The notes beneath the pieces are model-generated. The model was given only the letters and a program-made list of their open reading frames with translations, made no database searches and was not told the DNA's origin. Below, one piece after another: positions 1 to 8,637 of a stretch of DNA of 50,607 nt. The position numbers and the translations under genes were made by a program. Origin of the DNA: a virus; IMG/VR virus record IMGVR_UViG_3300023112_000023, positions 1 through 50,607 of that record; one strand, written 5' to 3'. Each line of letters opens with the position of its first letter. The first letter of the stretch is position 1.

Positions 1-1
1 A

Positions 2-601
2 TCTTTGGGCTATATGACAACTGAAATTAGAGGCAACATAATCGTCGGCAATGACTTAGGTAATGGCATATATGCCTCTGGTGGGCATAATACAAGAGGT
101 TATGACATCATACATAATACGATACATAACTTTTTAAATGGTATCTCAATCCCAGAGGGCCCTGAGGCTAACGATAGTAACCAGATTAGTATACATAATA
201 ACATAATTTGGGGCGGGGATACTGGAACCACTGCTGGCATACTATATGGGGATTCTGCCACTAGCCTTTTCTTTGATATTAACAATAACGCCATAGGCAA
301 CTGTGATACAGACTATGATACATTCGGTGATTTACAAATTGATAGTAAAATATCTTTGACAGCTAACCCATTCTTAAACGCTGGCGGTTCTTACGCGCTA
401 GCTAGTGATTTTAAATTGAATGACACAGCAGGTGGCGCCTTATGTAGGTCAGCAGCGGTGCCGAATGACCTCGACTTGGATGGTGACCAAGATAGGTGGG
501 GCGATGTAGGTGCATTGCAAACAGAACCCACTGGCGGCGGCGGTGGCGGTGGATTCATACAATCAACTACATTAGGTAGACTAGGAATACAGGAGTTATA
601 A
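2..601 (+). CDS. Beta-helix-like virion protein, C-terminal part (5' truncated)
   Basis: The reading frame is open from the left edge, so this is probably the end of a longer gene. It ends with a glycine run followed by about 15 residues. The sequence is rich in Asn, Gly, Asp and Ile, with short repeating turns such as NNIIWGG and NNNAIGN. These are typical of right-handed parallel beta-helix folds seen in phage fibres and in carbohydrate-binding or cleaving spikes. The segment DLDLDGDQDRWGDVGALQ looks like the closing turn of a secreted or virion beta-helix protein. The next gene starts two bases after the stop codon. The exact role, whether fibre, spike or decoration, cannot be decided without the N-terminus. 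Confidence 0.6.
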   Translation, partial: SLGYMTTEIRGNIIVGNDLGNGIYASGGHNTRGYDIIHNTIHNFLNGISIPEGPEANDSNQISIHNNIIWGGDTGTTAGILYGDSATSLFFDINNNAIGNCDTDYDTFGDLQIDSKISLTANPFLNAGGSYALASDFKLNDTAGGALCRSAAVPNDLDLDGDQDRWGDVGALQTEPTGGGGGGGFIQSTTLGRLGIQEL

Positions 602-602
602 A

Positions 603-2951
603 ATGGCAGTTACAGATGCAAAACCAGTTGTACAAAAAGGCGTAGCATACCGTCACTATTTTGCGATACGTGATACGGCAGGAGCACTTGTTACTACCTG
701 GGCAGGCCAAGATTCTGAACTCTCTAAAGATAATGGTGCTTTCGCTGACGCTACTTACGAGGCAACTGAGATCACCGGCACAGGTATTGGGTATATTGAC
801 CTAACAGATTTAGAGACTGACTACGATATAATTATCTTGAAAGTCACAGTGACAAATACAGATGCACTAGATTATGTATGTGCAATCTACCCCGAAGAAG
901 CTGGTGATATACGTGTCGATTTGACACAGATGACAGGTGGTGATATTGATGCTGTTGATAATCTTAAATCTACCTATAACGGTGCGGGGTACATTGACGA
1001 CAATGCACCTGCAACGCAAGGCCAGGTTAGTGGTTTGGGTGCAGTTGGCGGATCACTTAATGAAATAGCCGACTTATTCGAAAACACAAGCACGTCACCT
1101 ATTGCTAGTGGTTCTTGTGCTAGTACTTTTGCGGAAGACCAAGTATATCATCAAATTCAGGATAACAGTGGCACAATAGACGTATATTATGAATTTGATA
1201 TTGGTTCGACTGGAAAAGCTTCAAATGCAACAGTAATAGGTAGACTAAATGGGGGTAATGACGACTTAATTATGTATGCTTGGAATTGGACTGGGACGCC
1301 AGCGTGGGATGTCATTCGATCATATGACGGACAAGTGTCCTCTGGTGACGTTACAAGGACTGCAATCTTGACAACTGCACATACTGGGACAGGTTCTAAT
1401 CTAGGTAAGGTGAGAATACGATTTGCAGGCACTGGTCTCACATCTGCAAATCTCTATATAGACCAAATATCTATGGCCTATAGTGTTGTACAGTCAGCAA
1501 CAGGGTATGCAAATGGGATGGTTTGGGTGAATAGTGTTACAGGTACAGCAGGTATAATTCCACATATCAATGGTACTGCTGATAACCCTGTTGCTAGTCT
1601 TGCTGACGCATTAACCATTGGTGGACTTGTTGGTCTTAATCGGTATAATGTGTCTACTGGTTCTGTTGTTGAAGTTCCTTCCGCACAGTCTAATATATCG
1701 CTTGAGGGATTTAATTACCATCTCACTCCTGCTGGGTACGCTCTAAACGATTGCACGGTTGACGGAGCAATAGTAACTGGCACTATAGCCGACAGTGAAG
1801 GCGAGCTTACTTTCTGGAGATGCTTGTTCGGGAATTGCTCAATACCCTCAAGCAATCAATTATACTGCGGGTATGGCAACACAATGACACTCTCCACTGA
1901 TGGTGGGTATATATTTAATGACGCCTTTAGTGCAGTCGCGGGTGGAGGCGCTCCAATATTCGATTGCGGTGCACTCGGAAGTCAACAGCTAAACTTCCGT
2001 CATGTATCTATGGGTGTCGACCTGAGAAACTTCGGGGCGAATGGCACAGATACGATGAGCCTAGAAGGCAATGGACAGTTAATACTAAATCAAAATTGTG
2101 AATCTGGTGGCACAGTACATATTCGTGGTAATTTTCAAGTTACCGATAATTCAGATGATACCGGCACGGCTGTTAATATTGTAGATGACGCCAATTTCTA
2201 TGACACAAAAGGCGATATAGCAGCGGTTAAAGAAGATACGGCACTTATCGTCGAAGATACACATGAAATACAAAGCAAATTACCAACTAATAAATTTATG
2301 GGTTCTTCTGACGGTGCTGATGATGACGCGACGCTCGACGATATTCTTGAAGATACTGGAACGACTTTAGAAAATAGACAGGTGGAAATACTTGCAGACG
2401 TTACTGGCCTCGCTGGCAACGCAATGGTAGGTACAGATAACGCAGCTTTAGCTTCTGTTTGTACTGAAGCTCGTCTGGCAGAATTAGATCCTGCCAATCT
2501 ACCTACTGATGTTGCAGCGATACCAACTGTTATGATCGGAACAGATAATGCGGCTTTAGCTTCTGTTTGTACTGAAGCTCGTCTGGCAGAATTAGATCCT
2601 GCCAATCTACCTACTGATGTTGCAGCGATACCAACTGTTATGATCGGAACAGATAATGCGGCTTTAGCTTCTGTTTGTACTGAAGCTCGTCTGGCAGAAT
2701 TAGATCCTGCCAATCTACCTACTGATGTTGCAGCGATACCTGCCGAGGTGTTAGCCGGTACTATTGAAGGAACGTTGACATTACAACAAGCTCTTAGTGT
2801 TTTAGTGGCTCTTGCTGCAGGTGAATGTGACGGTGGGGAAACTACAACGATACACTACCGTAATCAGGCAGATACAGTAAACAGGATAACACTGACAGTC
2901 GATACTGTTGGTGATCGTAGTGCAAGTGTAATTGATGTTACGGATCTATAA
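603..2951 (+). CDS. Large fibre/baseplate-like structural protein with 36-residue tandem repeats
   Basis: This protein has 782 residues. The N-terminal ~110 residues (AYRHYFAIRDTAGALVTTW onward) resemble the small beta-sandwich modules that start many phage tail or appendage proteins. The middle (about 300-500) is rich in Gly, Asn and short strands and could be a beta-helix. Near the C-terminus are three copies of a 36-residue unit containing EARLAELDPANLPTDVAAIP, a motif often seen in environmental phage structural proteins. No catalytic motif was recognised. It overlaps the next gene by one base (TAATG), so it is translationally coupled. I infer a virion appendage role from position and composition. 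Confidence 0.6.
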   Translation: MAVTDAKPVVQKGVAYRHYFAIRDTAGALVTTWAGQDSELSKDNGAFADATYEATEITGTGIGYIDLTDLETDYDIIILKVTVTNTDALDYVCAIYPEEAGDIRVDLTQMTGGDIDAVDNLKSTYNGAGYIDDNAPATQGQVSGLGAVGGSLNEIADLFENTSTSPIASGSCASTFAEDQVYHQIQDNSGTIDVYYEFDIGSTGKASNATVIGRLNGGNDDLIMYAWNWTGTPAWDVIRSYDGQVSSGDVTRTAILTTAHTGTGSNLGKVRIRFAGTGLTSANLYIDQISMAYSVVQSATGYANGMVWVNSVTGTAGIIPHINGTADNPVASLADALTIGGLVGLNRYNVSTGSVVEVPSAQSNISLEGFNYHLTPAGYALNDCTVDGAIVTGTIADSEGELTFWRCLFGNCSIPSSNQLYCGYGNTMTLSTDGGYIFNDAFSAVAGGGAPIFDCGALGSQQLNFRHVSMGVDLRNFGANGTDTMSLEGNGQLILNQNCESGGTVHIRGNFQVTDNSDDTGTAVNIVDDANFYDTKGDIAAVKEDTALIVEDTHEIQSKLPTNKFMGSSDGADDDATLDDILEDTGTTLENRQVEILADVTGLAGNAMVGTDNAALASVCTEARLAELDPANLPTDVAAIPTVMIGTDNAALASVCTEARLAELDPANLPTDVAAIPTVMIGTDNAALASVCTEARLAELDPANLPTDVAAIPAEVLAGTIEGTLTLQQALSVLVALAAGECDGGETTTIHYRNQADTVNRITLTVDTVGDRSASVIDVTDL
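2421..2744 (+). repeat. Three tandem 108-bp in-frame repeats
   Basis: Three consecutive 108-bp units (about 2421-2528, 2529-2636 and 2637-2744) encode near-identical 36-residue blocks. The second and third units are almost identical in DNA. The first differs mainly in its opening bases. Near-identity at synonymous sites suggests recent duplication, so copy number may vary between relatives. Confidence 0.9.
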
Positions 2952-3163
2952 TGTTACCAAAATTAGGACAACCTACTTATGGGTGGCCGACATATGGTTG
3001 GCCACTTTGGCCTACAACACTGAATGCACCTGCTTTCTTTGTGCGTTTTAATTATGCAACATCTGAGGTATTTACAGGCGACAATAACACTAGAGAACCA
3101 GTATTCTTTTCTCATAATACTGGTGACGTATTTGATATGACTGCAGAAACGAAAGGTTTTTAA
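2951..3163 (+). CDS. Small hypothetical virion-region protein
   Basis: This 70-residue protein has a Trp/Pro/Tyr-rich start (GQPTYGWPTYGWPLWP, a duplicated PTYGWP). The rest looks like a short beta strand-rich module (FFVRFNYATSEVF). Its start overlaps the stop of the large upstream gene, and it stops directly before the next ATG. I do not recognise a family. The context suggests a small appendage or decoration component. Confidence 0.55.
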   Translation: MLPKLGQPTYGWPTYGWPLWPTTLNAPAFFVRFNYATSEVFTGDNNTREPVFFSHNTGDVFDMTAETKGF

Positions 3164-3472
3164 ATGTCTTGTTATAAAGTATATGTTGAGAGTGACACGC
3201 TATTCCAAATCACTGGACTACGTAATGCAATAACTAGTGCGTTACTTAATGCTGCGACAATCACTGTTCAATTATTTAAAAGTGGTGACAGTACACAAAT
3301 TGGTACTGACATTACAATGACTGCTGTTGGCTCGGACGGTGATTATTGGTGTATATTACCTGACAGTAATACCATAAGCCCAAATGACAGTTATTATTTG
3401 ATTGTAACAATCGTCGCAAGTGGATACACTGTTAAAAAGAAAATACAATTAACATCAGAATGGAGTAGCTAA
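3164..3472 (+). CDS. Hypothetical beta-rich virion-region protein
   Basis: This 102-residue protein is predicted mostly beta, with a segment TVQLFKSGDSTQIG followed by DGDYWCILPDSNTISPNDSYYLIVTI. It reads like a small immunoglobulin-like or carbohydrate-binding-like module of the sort that supports virion surface structures. It starts immediately after the preceding stop and is followed one base later by the neck gene. No motif allows a firm functional call. Confidence 0.55.
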   Translation: MSCYKVYVESDTLFQITGLRNAITSALLNAATITVQLFKSGDSTQIGTDITMTAVGSDGDYWCILPDSNTISPNDSYYLIVTIVASGYTVKKKIQLTSEWSS

Positions 3473-3473
3473 A

Positions 3474-3938
3474 ATGGCCGTAACATTAACAGATACAAAT
3501 AGTTACGTCGCTTTAGAGGACGCTGAGATATATTTCAATGAACGACTAAATGTGTCTTCTTGGGATACTGCCGAAGAGGATGATAAAAAACGCTCTTTAA
3601 TAATGGCAACTACTGCGCTTGACAATTTAAATTATACTGGCGAAAAAACAGATGCAGACCAAACATTACAATTCCCAAGATACGATGACGCAAGCATCCC
3701 AACAGAAATAGAACAAGCGACATATGAGTGTGCTTTAGCTCTCCTAGATGGTGTCGACATCGAAATGGAGAAAGAAGTGCTTAATGTAACAGAACAACGT
3801 ATTGGCGGTGTCAAAGTAGGATATGACTCCGTAGTCCCGGCAGAGCATATTATCGCGGGGATACCAAGCTATAAGGCGTGGCTACTAATTAAGCCATACC
3901 TACTTGCACCGGATGATATTGAAATGTTCAGAGTGTAA
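3474..3938 (+). CDS. Neck / head-tail connector protein (DnaT-like family)
   Basis: This 154-residue protein opens with TLTDTNSYVALEDAEIYFNERL. That opening, the helical pattern that follows and the LQFPR segment are characteristic of the phage family annotated as DnaT-like ssDNA-binding or head-tail connector protein. The first half is helical (ADEYF-type helix, then MATTALDNL), and a short C-terminal tail follows. Family members usually lie among head-completion genes, as here, just before scaffold and capsid genes. I therefore favour the connector role over DNA replication, although the name comes from weak similarity to DnaT. Confidence 0.65.
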   Translation: MAVTLTDTNSYVALEDAEIYFNERLNVSSWDTAEEDDKKRSLIMATTALDNLNYTGEKTDADQTLQFPRYDDASIPTEIEQATYECALALLDGVDIEMEKEVLNVTEQRIGGVKVGYDSVVPAEHIIAGIPSYKAWLLIKPYLLAPDDIEMFRV

Positions 3939-3958
3939 CCGAGTATATCGGGCGGCAG

Positions 3959-3981
3959 GTTAGAGGCACCCACCCTCTAAC
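3959..3981 (+). terminator. Hairpin between connector and scaffold genes
   Basis: GTTAGAGG (3959-3966) and CCTCTAAC (3974-3981) form a perfect 8-bp stem with the 7-base loop CACCCAC. No U tract follows, so it may be an mRNA-stability or processing element rather than a classic intrinsic terminator. It sits in the only sizeable gap (78 bp) before the scaffold gene. Confidence 0.5.
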
Positions 3982-4016
3982 AACTGTCTGTAATTGAGTG
4001 GGGTCGGTAAAGAAAT

Positions 4017-4850
4017 ATGAAAGACATATTAGAATTGTTAGAACTTGTTCCTGCGTTCCCTTTCGTAGCCGTATATGACGGTGACAGCGACGGTGATGGG
4101 GGCGGTGACGGTGACGGTGATACTGGCGACGGATCTGGCGACGGATCTGGCGACGGTGAAGGTGGTGGATCTGGTGGTAAGACGTTTACGCAGGAAGAAG
4201 TAAACGGTCTTATGTCTAAAGAGAAGGCACAACACAAACGTATTATGCAACAGCGTATTGGTGAGTTAGAGAAGATCCGTTCTAACTCTAAGTTGACTGC
4301 TTCTGAGAATGAGGCTTTCTCCGCACAGATCAGTGATATGCAAAAGCAGATTGAGACTACGGAAGAGAAGTCAAGACGTGAACGTGAAACAACGGCTAAG
4401 AAGCATACCCGTGAGTTAACAGGTATCACTGAAGAGCGTGATACATGGAAGAGCAGATATACTGACTCTATCATACAGCGTTCATTGACTGATGCTGCTG
4501 TCGCAAATAACGCGTTTAATCCAGAACAAGTAGTTGCAATTCTACGACCGAACACTGAAGTTGTAGTTGAGACTGACTCTGATGGCAAAGAGACTGGTCG
4601 TTACAAAGCACAGGTTTTATTCAGTACAGTTGATGATAAGGATCAACCTATCACATATACTGAAGACCCGGCAAAGATTGTCAAGAAAATGCTTGACGAG
4701 GATCGGTACATGAATCTGTTCAAAAGCGATAAAGCTAATGGCCTCGGAATGAGAACCTCAACTGCAAGAAAATCGAAAGGCGTACCTAAAGATACCGCTG
4801 AATATATTAAACAGCGTAAAGATGGACGCAAAAACAGAATGAGACGATAA
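4017..4850 (+). CDS. Capsid scaffolding protein
   Basis: This 277-residue protein is encoded immediately before the major capsid gene, the standard place for a scaffold. After a short hydrophobic start it has a strikingly repetitive Asp/Gly/Ser stretch (about 22-54, encoded by GGTGACGGT-like repeats). A highly charged helical coiled-coil region follows (about 58-145, many Glu, Lys and Gln), then FNPEQVVAIL and a basic C-terminus (RKDGRKNRMRR). A basic tail that binds the coat protein is common in scaffolds. Scaffolding is inferred from position and composition rather than a catalytic motif. Confidence 0.75.
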   Translation: MKDILELLELVPAFPFVAVYDGDSDGDGGGDGDGDTGDGSGDGSGDGEGGGSGGKTFTQEEVNGLMSKEKAQHKRIMQQRIGELEKIRSNSKLTASENEAFSAQISDMQKQIETTEEKSRRERETTAKKHTRELTGITEERDTWKSRYTDSIIQRSLTDAAVANNAFNPEQVVAILRPNTEVVVETDSDGKETGRYKAQVLFSTVDDKDQPITYTEDPAKIVKKMLDEDRYMNLFKSDKANGLGMRTSTARKSKGVPKDTAEYIKQRKDGRKNRMRR

Positions 4851-4860
4851 GGAGTCTATT

Positions 4861-6348
4861 TTGAAGTATTTTAATTTAATTGAAGCAACCTCTTTTACAC
4901 CTGTATACGACACATTCGGTACACCAAGTACAGGCGTAACAAATTCAGAAAATGATCCGTTCATCCCTGAGACATGGGCCAACGAATCTATTGCTATCTT
5001 GGTTGAAAACCTTGTAGCTGCAAATCTCGTACATCGGGATTTCGAAAATCTTATCGCTAGATTTGGCGATGTTATTAATACGAGGAAGCCTGCTGAGTTC
5101 ACGGCTAATCGTAAGACAGATTATGAAGACGTAACTATCCAGACGCCTGAAGCTACTAATGTTCAGGTTAAGTTGGACCAACATTATCACGTTTCGTTTA
5201 TGATTAAAGACGGTGAAGATACAGTATCCTTCAAGGATCTGGTCGCTGAATATCTCGAGCCTGCAGTTATCGCAATTGCTCAAGCCGTTGACAAGGTTAT
5301 TCTTGGTCAGCATGCTCAGTTCTTCGCTAATGCGAATGTAGCTGGTAAGCTTGGATTGCTCGCATCCGGTACTGCCAAGGATTATATCCTCGATACCCGT
5401 AAGGTTATGAATGATAATAAATGTCCTGTAACAGGTAGACGTTTTGTAGTTGGCTCAGACTCTGAGACAAGTATCCTTAAGGCTGATGACTTCACGTCTG
5501 CTGAAAAGGTTGGCGACAATGGTACTGCACTCCGTGAAGCATCTATTGGTTTCAAGCTTGGTTTTGACTTCTTCATGGATCAGAACATGTCTGAGTATAC
5601 AAATACTGATACTGGTACCGCTGATGATATCAACAATGGTAATATTACTGCTGGCAGCACTATAATCACTATGACAGATAGTTCTGTTGTGACTGTAGGT
5701 GATATGATCACTATTGCAGGTGATATGACACCTCAGAGAGTTACGGCAGTTAATGGCACTACACATGCTGTCACAATCACGCCTGGTCTAAGGTATGATA
5801 TTGCAGACGCAGCATCCGTTACTGTATATGACAGTGGTGCGATTGATCAGGGTACTTCTTCTTATGCCGAAGGTGGTACACCTAGTGCGTCAGGTTATCG
5901 CGTTGGATGGCATAAAGCTATTATGATTGATGGTTTGGCGTCTAATCCAGACACAAACGTCGGTCAGCAGATCTATATTGCTGGTACTATAGGCTACACC
6001 TACACTATCGTTAGTGTAGACTCGTCTGTCGCAGCTTCCTCACAGTCAGAGGTACAGCTTGATAGACCGCTTGAAGAGGCAGTCGCTGATGGTGCAGTTG
6101 TCAGTCTGTATCCAACTGGTAACTATAACTTCGCGTTCCACCGCAATGCGATCGCTTTTGTGACTCGTCCTCTGGCTATGCCACGACAAGGCACAGGTGC
6201 TCTCGCAGCAGTCGTGAACTACGAGGGTATTGGTCTCCGTGTATGTATTACCTATGACGGCACGCGTCAGGGTCACCTTGTTACTGTAGACTTGCTCTGT
6301 GGTGTTAAGGTACTCGACACGCAATATGGTGCGGTCATGTATGGTTAG
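4861..6348 (+). CDS. Major capsid protein (HK97 fold, P22 coat-like)
   Basis: This 495-residue protein starts at TTG with a GGAG ribosome site 8 bases upstream. The N-terminal region (ILVENLVAANLVHRDFENL, then GDVINTRKPAEF) and the following VQVKLDQHYHVSFMI and AVDKVILGQ resemble the P22-type coat protein family. An inserted beta-rich domain around residues 255-330 (GDMITIAGDMTPQRVTAVNG) matches the inserted domains of that family. The C-terminal part (FHRNAIAFVTRPLAMP) is a common capsid motif. A strong palindrome follows the stop. This protein would form the icosahedral shell on the scaffold encoded upstream. Confidence 0.85.
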   Translation: MKYFNLIEATSFTPVYDTFGTPSTGVTNSENDPFIPETWANESIAILVENLVAANLVHRDFENLIARFGDVINTRKPAEFTANRKTDYEDVTIQTPEATNVQVKLDQHYHVSFMIKDGEDTVSFKDLVAEYLEPAVIAIAQAVDKVILGQHAQFFANANVAGKLGLLASGTAKDYILDTRKVMNDNKCPVTGRRFVVGSDSETSILKADDFTSAEKVGDNGTALREASIGFKLGFDFFMDQNMSEYTNTDTGTADDINNGNITAGSTIITMTDSSVVTVGDMITIAGDMTPQRVTAVNGTTHAVTITPGLRYDIADAASVTVYDSGAIDQGTSSYAEGGTPSASGYRVGWHKAIMIDGLASNPDTNVGQQIYIAGTIGYTYTIVSVDSSVAASSQSEVQLDRPLEEAVADGAVVSLYPTGNYNFAFHRNAIAFVTRPLAMPRQGTGALAAVVNYEGIGLRVCITYDGTRQGHLVTVDLLCGVKVLDTQYGAVMYG

Positions 6349-6356
6349 TGTGGCTT

Positions 6357-6388
6357 GTTATGGGGTGGGTATATACCCACCCCATAAC
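6357..6388 (+). terminator. Perfect 32-bp palindrome after the capsid gene
   Basis: The arm GTTATGGGGTGGGTAT (6357-6372) is followed directly by its exact reverse complement (6373-6388). As RNA it would form a very stable hairpin 9 bases after the capsid stop. There is no U run, so mRNA 3'-end protection or partial termination is more likely than a standard rho-independent terminator. Confidence 0.65.
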
Positions 6389-6404
6389 TCAATGGGAGGC
6401 ACCT

Positions 6405-6722
6405 ATGGAGTCAATATTAAAAAATATTGTAGTACCTCTTGTAGCCGATTATGGTATACCGTTGGCATTAGTTGTGTTCTTTGTCTGGAGAGATTATAGG
6501 CGTGAAGCTAGTCTTTCAGGAACGATACGTAAATTGGAAGACGAGATGCGTACAATCTTAAAAGAACAAGTAACAAATGTTACGCGAGCACTAACTAATA
6601 ACACAGCATGTATGCGAGAGCTTGTTGGGATGCTAAGAACACGTCCTTGTATTGCTGAAGAGTTAGCTGAAGCTATTATACAAGGTAACCTCAAAGGGTT
6701 TCCAGATGGGGAAGACACATGA
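6405..6722 (+). CDS. Small single-pass membrane protein, holin-like
   Basis: I chose ATG 6405 because GGGAGG lies just upstream, whereas a longer frame would run through the palindrome. The 105-residue product has one hydrophobic segment near the N-terminus (about 16-29, IPLALVVFFVW). A basic DYRRE boundary and a charged amphipathic helix (KLEDEMRTILKEQ) follow. This layout resembles BhlA/UviB-type holin-like proteins. Its position between capsid and neck genes is unusual for a lysis gene, so a morphogenesis role is also possible. It overlaps the next gene by four bases. Confidence 0.5.
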   Translation: MESILKNIVVPLVADYGIPLALVVFFVWRDYRREASLSGTIRKLEDEMRTILKEQVTNVTRALTNNTACMRELVGMLRTRPCIAEELAEAIIQGNLKGFPDGEDT

Positions 6723-7144
6723 GTAAAGTAAGATTTCTACGATCAACTATCTATAAATTGAAACGTCGATATGGTGCTAATGCAGTTTTTAAACGTATTA
6801 ATACTAAAGAGGCCACAGATTATACCACAGGTGTAATCCCAGATCATTATATAGATGAGAAGAAAGTAAGAAATGTTATTCTGTTACCTTTTGCATTATC
6901 CCGCAACTTTTCATATGATCTTTCATATATCGCAGCAAACAAGAACTTTACATATGGTGGTTATTATGATACAGATGTTTCTACTATCATTTGTGACAAA
7001 CGAGATGTAAAGTGTATGACTATTGACCCAGATACTTGGGTCGAAATAGATTGTATACGTTACCAAATTAAAAAGGTACAAGCATCTTATTTTGACGACA
7101 CTGTACTTATTATTCAAATAACTGAAACGAAAGGTGAACGATGA
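6719..7144 (+). CDS. Putative head-closure/neck protein
   Basis: This 141-residue protein is predicted mostly beta, with segments such as CMTIDPDTWVEIDCIRYQIKKVQ followed by VLIIQITETKG. Head-closure and stopper proteins of siphoviruses are of this size, are beta-rich, and lie between the capsid and tail-tube genes as here. No residue motif proves the role. The start overlaps the preceding stop (ATGA) and the stop overlaps the next gene, so it is part of a tightly coupled morphogenesis run. Confidence 0.5.
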   Translation: MSKVRFLRSTIYKLKRRYGANAVFKRINTKEATDYTTGVIPDHYIDEKKVRNVILLPFALSRNFSYDLSYIAANKNFTYGGYYDTDVSTIICDKRDVKCMTIDPDTWVEIDCIRYQIKKVQASYFDDTVLIIQITETKGER

Positions 7145-7620
7145 GCGTAAGAGACCACATGCCACTATGGGTATTTGCTTCAGCGTGTAAACATTTCACT
7201 GATAGTATATCAGGTATAGACGTCCATGTAGAGGGCGAAGATCGCAGTAATCTTGACGAGTCTGACTGGTGTGAACTACGTATTGATGGTCCTTGGATTA
7301 TTGACGTATCTCGTGATGTTATACAAGTTAAGTCTGAGATCAATGTACTGATAGGTACAGTTATGCATAAGAATGATCTATATAGAGAATCAGTCAATCA
7401 CACAAAGATAATGCCAGCATTCGTAAGCTTCCCAGTACATAAGTATGGACCCGCAGATGACGCGGAGAATGACGGTACTTGTGTGGGTAGGTTTGTGTTA
7501 GAACCACTACGTGATTTAAAGCAAAGGGTGGAAATTGCTCGGTTCGGGCAAGTGACACCTGATGTTCGATTGTTGCAATCAACAATCGAAGGACATTTTC
7601 AAATGACAATTTTTGTCTAG
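7141..7620 (+). CDS. Putative tail terminator / head-tail completion protein
   Basis: This 159-residue protein is encoded directly before the tail-tube gene, the usual position of the tail terminator. It contains a helix-rich start (LWVFASACKHFTD), a beta-rich middle (WCELRIDGPWIIDVSRDVIQV) and a conserved-looking end (IEGHFQMTIFV). The alternation of beta strands fits the alpha/beta fold of tail terminators, but no signature is decisive. It overlaps the upstream gene by four bases and is followed by a GGAG ribosome site for the tube gene. Confidence 0.45.
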   Translation: MSVRDHMPLWVFASACKHFTDSISGIDVHVEGEDRSNLDESDWCELRIDGPWIIDVSRDVIQVKSEINVLIGTVMHKNDLYRESVNHTKIMPAFVSFPVHKYGPADDAENDGTCVGRFVLEPLRDLKQRVEIARFGQVTPDVRLLQSTIEGHFQMTIFV

Positions 7621-7629
7621 GAGTAAATA

Positions 7630-8085
7630 ATGAGTCAAAGAAGTATTAGAGACGGCGAACTTAAGATTAAGGACGGCGGCTCCGAAGAATTAACAATCAG
7701 AATCGGCGAGGGTAACTTCACGTGGAACGAGCGGAGGAACGTAGAATATACGCGTGACCGTGGCGTTATCGCGGAAGTTAGACTCGGCGATGACGAAGCT
7801 ACTGAGGTGAGTTTCGATTTCATCTGGGACTGGATCTCAGACGTTACTGGAACTGCAACTATCGTTGAAGCACTTAAAGGTACTGCAAGTGGTTGGGTCA
7901 GTGCAGGCGATGCATGTGAACCATATGCCGTCGACCTCGAACTGTATATCCTGCCTGACGAATGTGGTAGTATTGATGAAACATTAACATTTAATGAGTT
8001 CCGTTGGGAAACTATTAATCCCGACTTACGTGCAGGCTCGATATCAGCTTCTGGTCGATGCATGTCTTATGCAGCAACAGCCTAA
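7630..8085 (+). CDS. Major tail tube protein (probable)
   Basis: This 151-residue protein has a strong ribosome site (TAGGAG). It is predicted beta-rich (LTIRIGEGNFTWNERRNVEY, then TEVSFDFIWDWI). It ends with a pattern typical of tube proteins in which the last strand contacts the next ring (FNEFRWETINPDLRAGSI). Its location right before the tail-assembly chaperone pair and tape measure supports the call, because those genes follow the tube gene in most siphoviruses. Two alternative hairpins follow it, which is usual for an abundant transcript. Confidence 0.65.
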   Translation: MSQRSIRDGELKIKDGGSEELTIRIGEGNFTWNERRNVEYTRDRGVIAEVRLGDDEATEVSFDFIWDWISDVTGTATIVEALKGTASGWVSAGDACEPYAVDLELYILPDECGSIDETLTFNEFRWETINPDLRAGSISASGRCMSYAATA

Positions 8086-8113
8086 CTATTAGTTAGCCAC
8101 ACTAACCATTTTT
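8082..8113 (+). terminator. Alternative hairpins after the tail tube gene
   Basis: Two overlapping stems share the same bases. CTAACT/AGTTAG (8082-8096, loop ATT) competes with GTTAG/CTAAC (8092-8106, loop CCACA). The second is followed by CATTTTT, which resembles a weak intrinsic terminator. Partial termination here would raise tail-tube mRNA over the downstream genes. Confidence 0.45.
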
Positions 8114-8130
8114 ACTATAGGAGTAAACAA

Positions 8131-8637
8131 ATGAAGATTAACGGTAAGAAAATTGATGGACCAAGTTTAGATTATGTAGTATTTCCACGCCCGGAAGGTG
8201 ACATAGTATTCACAATCTCGTGTGTGCTGGACTACGAACCATTCACAAAACTTTGTCCATTACCTGAGCCACCTAAGATACAGCATCGAGGTTCAACTGA
8301 ATGGATACCCAATTTTGAAGACGATAAATATATAGAAAGTATAAGACATTTCAGTGAGAAACGAACACACTGGATGGTACTTATTTCATTGTCAGCGACA
8401 CCTAATCTAGAATGGGAGACTGTTGATATGATGGACTCCAGTACTTGGGGTAATTATGTCGATGAGTTGACACAAGGTGGATTCACAGATGCACAAGTGG
8501 CAAAAATTATTAATTCAGTTTCTGCGATTAATGGGTTAAATGAACGCATGATGGAGGATGCTAAGAAACGTTTTTTAGCTGGGAAACTGGCAGACGAGCT
8601 ACAAAACTCCCAGGAGGTAGAACGCCCCAGTACATAA
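8131..8637 (+). CDS. Tail assembly chaperone, upstream frame (TAC-N)
   Basis: This 168-residue protein lies between tail tube and tape measure, the invariant position of the tail assembly chaperone. The C-terminal third is helical (FTDAQVAKIINSVSAINGL, then MMEDAKKRFLAG). The heptanucleotide T TTT TTA at 8571-8577 is in the correct phase for -1 slippage, and the -1 frame stays open through the next ORF to 8798. Two products are therefore expected: this short form and a fused form of about 222 residues. These chaperones wrap the tape measure before tail-tube assembly. The gene has its own TAGGAG ribosome site. Confidence 0.7.
   Translation: MKINGKKIDGPSLDYVVFPRPEGDIVFTISCVLDYEPFTKLCPLPEPPKIQHRGSTEWIPNFEDDKYIESIRHFSEKRTHWMVLISLSATPNLEWETVDMMDSSTWGNYVDELTQGGFTDAQVAKIINSVSAINGLNERMMEDAKKRFLAGKLADELQNSQEVERPST
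8571..8577 (+). promoter_or_regulatory. -1 ribosomal frameshift slippery site (T TTT TTA)
   Basis: In the chaperone frame the codons are CGT TTT TTA GCT, giving a canonical X XXY YYZ heptamer. After a one-base backward slip the next codons (AGC TGG GAA ACT ...) contain no stop before 8796. Phage G/GT-type genes use the same device. Confidence 0.75.

Noticed and set aside
2198-2713. Minus-strand ORF with tandem SNSARRASVQTEAKAALS repeats
   Set aside because: It is the antisense shadow of the 108-bp repeat, and the plus-strand fibre-like gene explains the region.
3977-4588. Minus-strand ORF of 203 residues opposite the scaffold
   Set aside because: The scaffold frame is coupled to the capsid gene and has the Asp/Gly and coiled-coil pattern. 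The antisense ORF is Ser/Pro-rich because of GC pattern only.
8577-8586. GGGAAAC as the slippery site
   Set aside because: It is out of phase for the chaperone frame (codons GGG AAA C), whereas T TTT TTA just before it is in phase.
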